Part shown: positions 7,351 through 9,054 of the stretch, in pieces
How positions within the stretch are numbered: position 1 is the stretch's first letter
Layout: the number at the start of each line of letters is the position of its first letter
Made by a program: the position numbers and the translations under genes
Assembly: GCA_028866445.1 (NCBI GenBank)
Contig: JAGWIE010000043.1
Span: 1 to 9,054, forward strand
DNA from: Rhodospirillales bacterium
Lineage (GTDB): Bacteria > Pseudomonadota > Alphaproteobacteria > Acetobacterales > Acetobacteraceae
DNA length: 9,054 bases
Direction: 5' to 3'
Notes under the pieces: model-generated
What the model was told of the DNA's origin: nothing
The model's database searches: none
What the model saw: only the letters and a program-made list of their open reading frames with translations

Positions 7351-8271
7351 TCAAGCCAAGGCGGCGCGCAATGCCGCAAGCCGTGTAAGGGTTTGCATGG
7401 TACGGCCTTGCTCCGCCACCGCCAGCCCCATCACCAACGCCTCTAATGCAACCAATGTTGCACCATGCAGGGCCACCCTTGATGTCCGGCCGCGCCGGGC
7501 TTTAATTATGGTGGTCGCGGCGCGCGCCAGCTTTGAATTGGGTGAGTCTGTAACAAGCACCACTGGCGCACCGGCGATTGCAGCTTCCGCTGCCACCAAC
7601 AGCACCTCCTTATAAGGCTTGCCGTAGGAAAGGATAAGCAATTTGTCCCGCTCCGAAAGGTCCAGAAGCTCATCCGCCAGGCCAATGCCGCCACTGCCGA
7701 TAACCTTGGCAGCCTGGCCATGGCGCACCATCATCAGCCTTACATACTCCGCCAGCGGTCTGGAGGGACCAGCCGCGTAAATAACAATCCGCGCGGCACC
7801 GTGGAGCACGGCAATGCCCTTGTGTATCTGCTCCCGTGCCTCGGGCGTCTGCATGTTGGTGAGCGATTCGCTATGCGTATCGATCACGATATCCGCCGCG
7901 TCGGAGCCTCTTCCATCCACCTCATCAAGGGTTTGGCGCATATGGTGCAGAGGCGCGGAGAAATTAATGTTTGTGGCAATGGATTGCCGGAGTTCCGCCA
8001 GCCCCTGAAAGCCAAGCGCCTGCACTGTGCGGATGACGGTCGCATCTGACGTGCCGATCAACCCCGCCAGTTCCGCGGCAGAATTAGCCAGAACCGCCAC
8101 CTTATTACGGCTGATATAATGCGCGACCCGAAGCATGGCAGGCGGCATTTCTATTTCTTTCGCTTGCAACCGGGCCGCCAAGGGGTCTTCAAAAACCTCC
8201 TGAGCTGACTCTTCCTTGCGCCGCACTCGGCGGCCATTTTTTTCCTTGGCTGATTTTTTTATGGCCTTCAT
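7351..8271 (-). CDS. MurR/RpiR-family transcriptional regulator (HTH_6 plus SIS domain)
   Basis: This is probably the DNA-binding regulator of the receptor operon and of itself. It has 306 residues, typical for the family. The N-terminal helix-turn-helix spans about 45-98, with ELAGLIGTSDATVIRTVQALGF (67-88) covering the recognition helices and the family-type GFQGLAELRQSI following. A SIS domain covers about 148-290 (IVIYAAGPS, ELLDLSERDKLLILSYG, APVVLVTDS). In SIS domains the serine/threonine loop that holds phosphosugars is usually SxSGxTxE; here it is SYGKPYKE (215-222), keeping the first Ser but not the second Ser or the Thr. The first 30 residues are very basic and have no counterpart in most relatives; a TTG at 8181 preceded by GGAGGT (8195-8200, 13 bases away) is an alternative start. 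It is the nearest upstream gene, same strand, to the receptor. Confidence 0.92.
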   Translation of the reverse strand: MKAIKKSAKEKNGRRVRRKEESAQEVFEDPLAARLQAKEIEMPPAMLRVAHYISRNKVAVLANSAAELAGLIGTSDATVIRTVQALGFQGLAELRQSIATNINFSAPLHHMRQTLDEVDGRGSDAADIVIDTHSESLTNMQTPEAREQIHKGIAVLHGAARIVIYAAGPSRPLAEYVRLMMVRHGQAAKVIGSGGIGLADELLDLSERDKLLILSYGKPYKEVLLVAAEAAIAGAPVVLVTDSPNSKLARAATTIIKARRGRTSRVALHGATLVALEALVMGLAVAEQGRTMQTLTRLAALRAALA

Positions 8272-8314
8272 AAAACAGTCAATTCCGCAGCGGTTGCAGG
8301 GCAGCAGACCTTAG

Positions 8315-8328
8315 GTAGCAATTGCTAC
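8315..8328. promoter_or_regulatory. Putative RpiR operator, copy 1 (regulator promoter, perfect palindrome)
   Basis: GTAGCAATTGCTAC is a perfect 14-base palindrome of the form GTAG-N6-CTAC, 44 bases upstream of the regulator ATG. It shares both half-sites with the copy at 7233-7246 in front of the receptor. Binding here would most simply autorepress the regulator; it is over 70 bases from the proposed promoter of the divergent gene. Confidence 0.65.
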
Positions 8329-8331
8329 AAA

Positions 8332-8361
8332 TGCATATCCTACTCTCTTTACCGAAAACAA
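8332..8361 (-). promoter_or_regulatory. Possible promoter of the RpiR-family regulator
   Basis: On the minus strand, TTGTTT (8356-8361) could be a -35 and TATGCA (8332-8337) a weak -10 with an 18-base spacer. The predicted start would fall inside the palindrome at 8315-8328, which would fit autorepression. The -10 match is poor. Confidence 0.3.
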
Positions 8362-8400
8362 GGGTCTCTGCGACGTTCTGAAACGCCGGAATTCGCCATC

Positions 8401-8428
8401 TTGTCTCAAAATCATGAAGAAATATATT
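8401..8428 (+). promoter_or_regulatory. Likely sigma-70-type promoter of the divergent ABC ATPase gene
   Basis: TTGTCT (8401-8406) and TATATT (8423-8428) are separated by 16 bases. Transcription would begin near 8435, about 18 bases before the ATG at 8453. This argues against the upstream in-frame ATGs at 8414 and 8429, which would lie within the promoter. Confidence 0.5.
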
Positions 8429-8452
8429 ATGGCAAACAATTGTGAGCCCCAC

Positions 8453-9054
8453 ATGCCCTCCATGATTTCCGTTTCAGCACTTCGCAAAACCTATAAATCC
8501 GGGCTGGTTGCCCTTGATGGTGTTGATCTTGAGATCGAGAAACAGGAGATTTTTGCTCTGCTCGGCCCCAATGGCGCTGGCAAAACAACTCTAATCAGCA
8601 TCATTTGCGGCACGGTGGGTATGGAATCCGGAACCGTGCGAGTGGGGGGCCATGATATCACCCAGGATTACCGCGCGGCGCGCTCGATGATCGGGCTGGT
8701 GCCACAGGAAATCTCGCTCGACATTTTCGCCACGGTTTGGAACACGGTGAATTTCAGCCGCGGCCTGTTCGGGCGCCGGCCAGACCCTGCCTATGTTGAA
8801 CGTCTGCTGCATGACCTCTCTTTGTGGGACAAGCGCGACCAGCGCGTTATCGAACTCTCCGGCGGCATGAAGCGCCGCGTGATGATCGCCAAGGCGCTCA
8901 GCCATGAGCCAAAAATCCTGTTTCTGGATGAGCCTACCGCGGGTGTGGACGTTAACCTCCGGCGCGATATGTGGGCGCTGGTCCGCAGCTTGCGGGATAA
9001 AGGCGTCACCATCATTCTCACGACCCACTATATCGAGGAAGCTGAGGAAATGTC
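8453..9054 (+). CDS. ABC-2 type transporter ATP-binding protein, YadG-like (partial, N-terminal 200 residues)
   Basis: This is the ATPase of a probable ABC-2 exporter and is cut by the right window edge. It closely follows E. coli YadG in order and wording of motifs: Walker A GPNGAGKTT (38-46), Q-loop VPQE (Gln85), signature LSGGMKRR (135-142), Walker B ILFLDEP (155-161) followed by TAGVD, and H-loop TTHYIEEAE (His at 192). All catalytic motifs are intact. The matching membrane subunit (YadH-like) is expected to the right but is not visible. In-frame ATGs exist at 8414, 8429, 8453 and 8462; 8453 is chosen because it follows the likely promoter and a weak GTGAG ribosome site (8442-8446), and gives an N-terminus of family length. 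It is divergent from the regulator and has no obvious link with the import operon. The exported substrate is unknown. Confidence 0.93.
   Translation, partial: MPSMISVSALRKTYKSGLVALDGVDLEIEKQEIFALLGPNGAGKTTLISIICGTVGMESGTVRVGGHDITQDYRAARSMIGLVPQEISLDIFATVWNTVNFSRGLFGRRPDPAYVERLLHDLSLWDKRDQRVIELSGGMKRRVMIAKALSHEPKILFLDEPTAGVDVNLRRDMWALVRSLRDKGVTIILTTHYIEEAEEM

Noticed and set aside
8374..8385. Small inverted repeat CGTT-CTGA-AACG upstream of the YadG-like gene
   Set aside because: Only four base pairs per arm and no second copy seen; too short to call an operator.
8591..9028. A 145-codon minus-strand open frame at the right edge
   Set aside because: It lies antisense to the YadG-like ATPase, whose full motif set is intact on the plus strand.

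Overview
The window looks like part of an alphaproteobacterial chromosome. The moderately high GC, GC-rich third codon positions and protein style would suit an acetic-acid or acidophilic relative (Acetobacteraceae), but that placement is an impression and no marker gene is present. There are no RNA genes, insertion sequences, phage genes or CRISPR arrays.

Layout, right to left on the minus strand: an RpiR/MurR-type regulator (8271-7351) is followed by a tightly packed import operon. The operon holds a TonB-dependent outer-membrane receptor (7205-4836), ExbB (4708-4034), ExbD (4026-3619), TonB (3605-2850), a periplasmic solute-binding protein of the FbpA/AfuA class (2814-1798), a two-domain inner-membrane permease (1801-251) and the start of its ABC ATPase (254-1, cut by the window edge). 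The last three genes overlap by 4-base ATGA junctions. Together these genes would form a self-contained route: receptor across the outer membrane, a dedicated ExbB-ExbD-TonB energy complex, then binding protein and ABC transporter across the inner membrane. At the right edge, on the plus strand and divergent from the regulator, is the start of a YadG-like ABC-2 exporter ATPase (8453 to the edge), apparently unrelated to the import system.

The most interesting point is regulation and substrate. By family this resembles a ferric iron (FbpABC) system, but no Fur, Irr or RirA-type site was recognised by eye and the binding protein lacks the twin tyrosines that bind iron in FbpA. A GTAG-N6-CTAC palindrome instead occurs once in front of the regulator (a perfect 14-base palindrome) and once in front of the receptor, with a third one-mismatch copy at the receptor. 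This points to direct, autoregulated control of the operon by the RpiR protein. Because RpiR proteins carry a SIS (sugar isomerase) domain and the AfuABC relative of FbpABC carries hexose phosphates, a phosphorylated organic substrate is a reasonable alternative to iron. A strong hairpin between the receptor and exbB may set different expression levels for receptor and energy complex.
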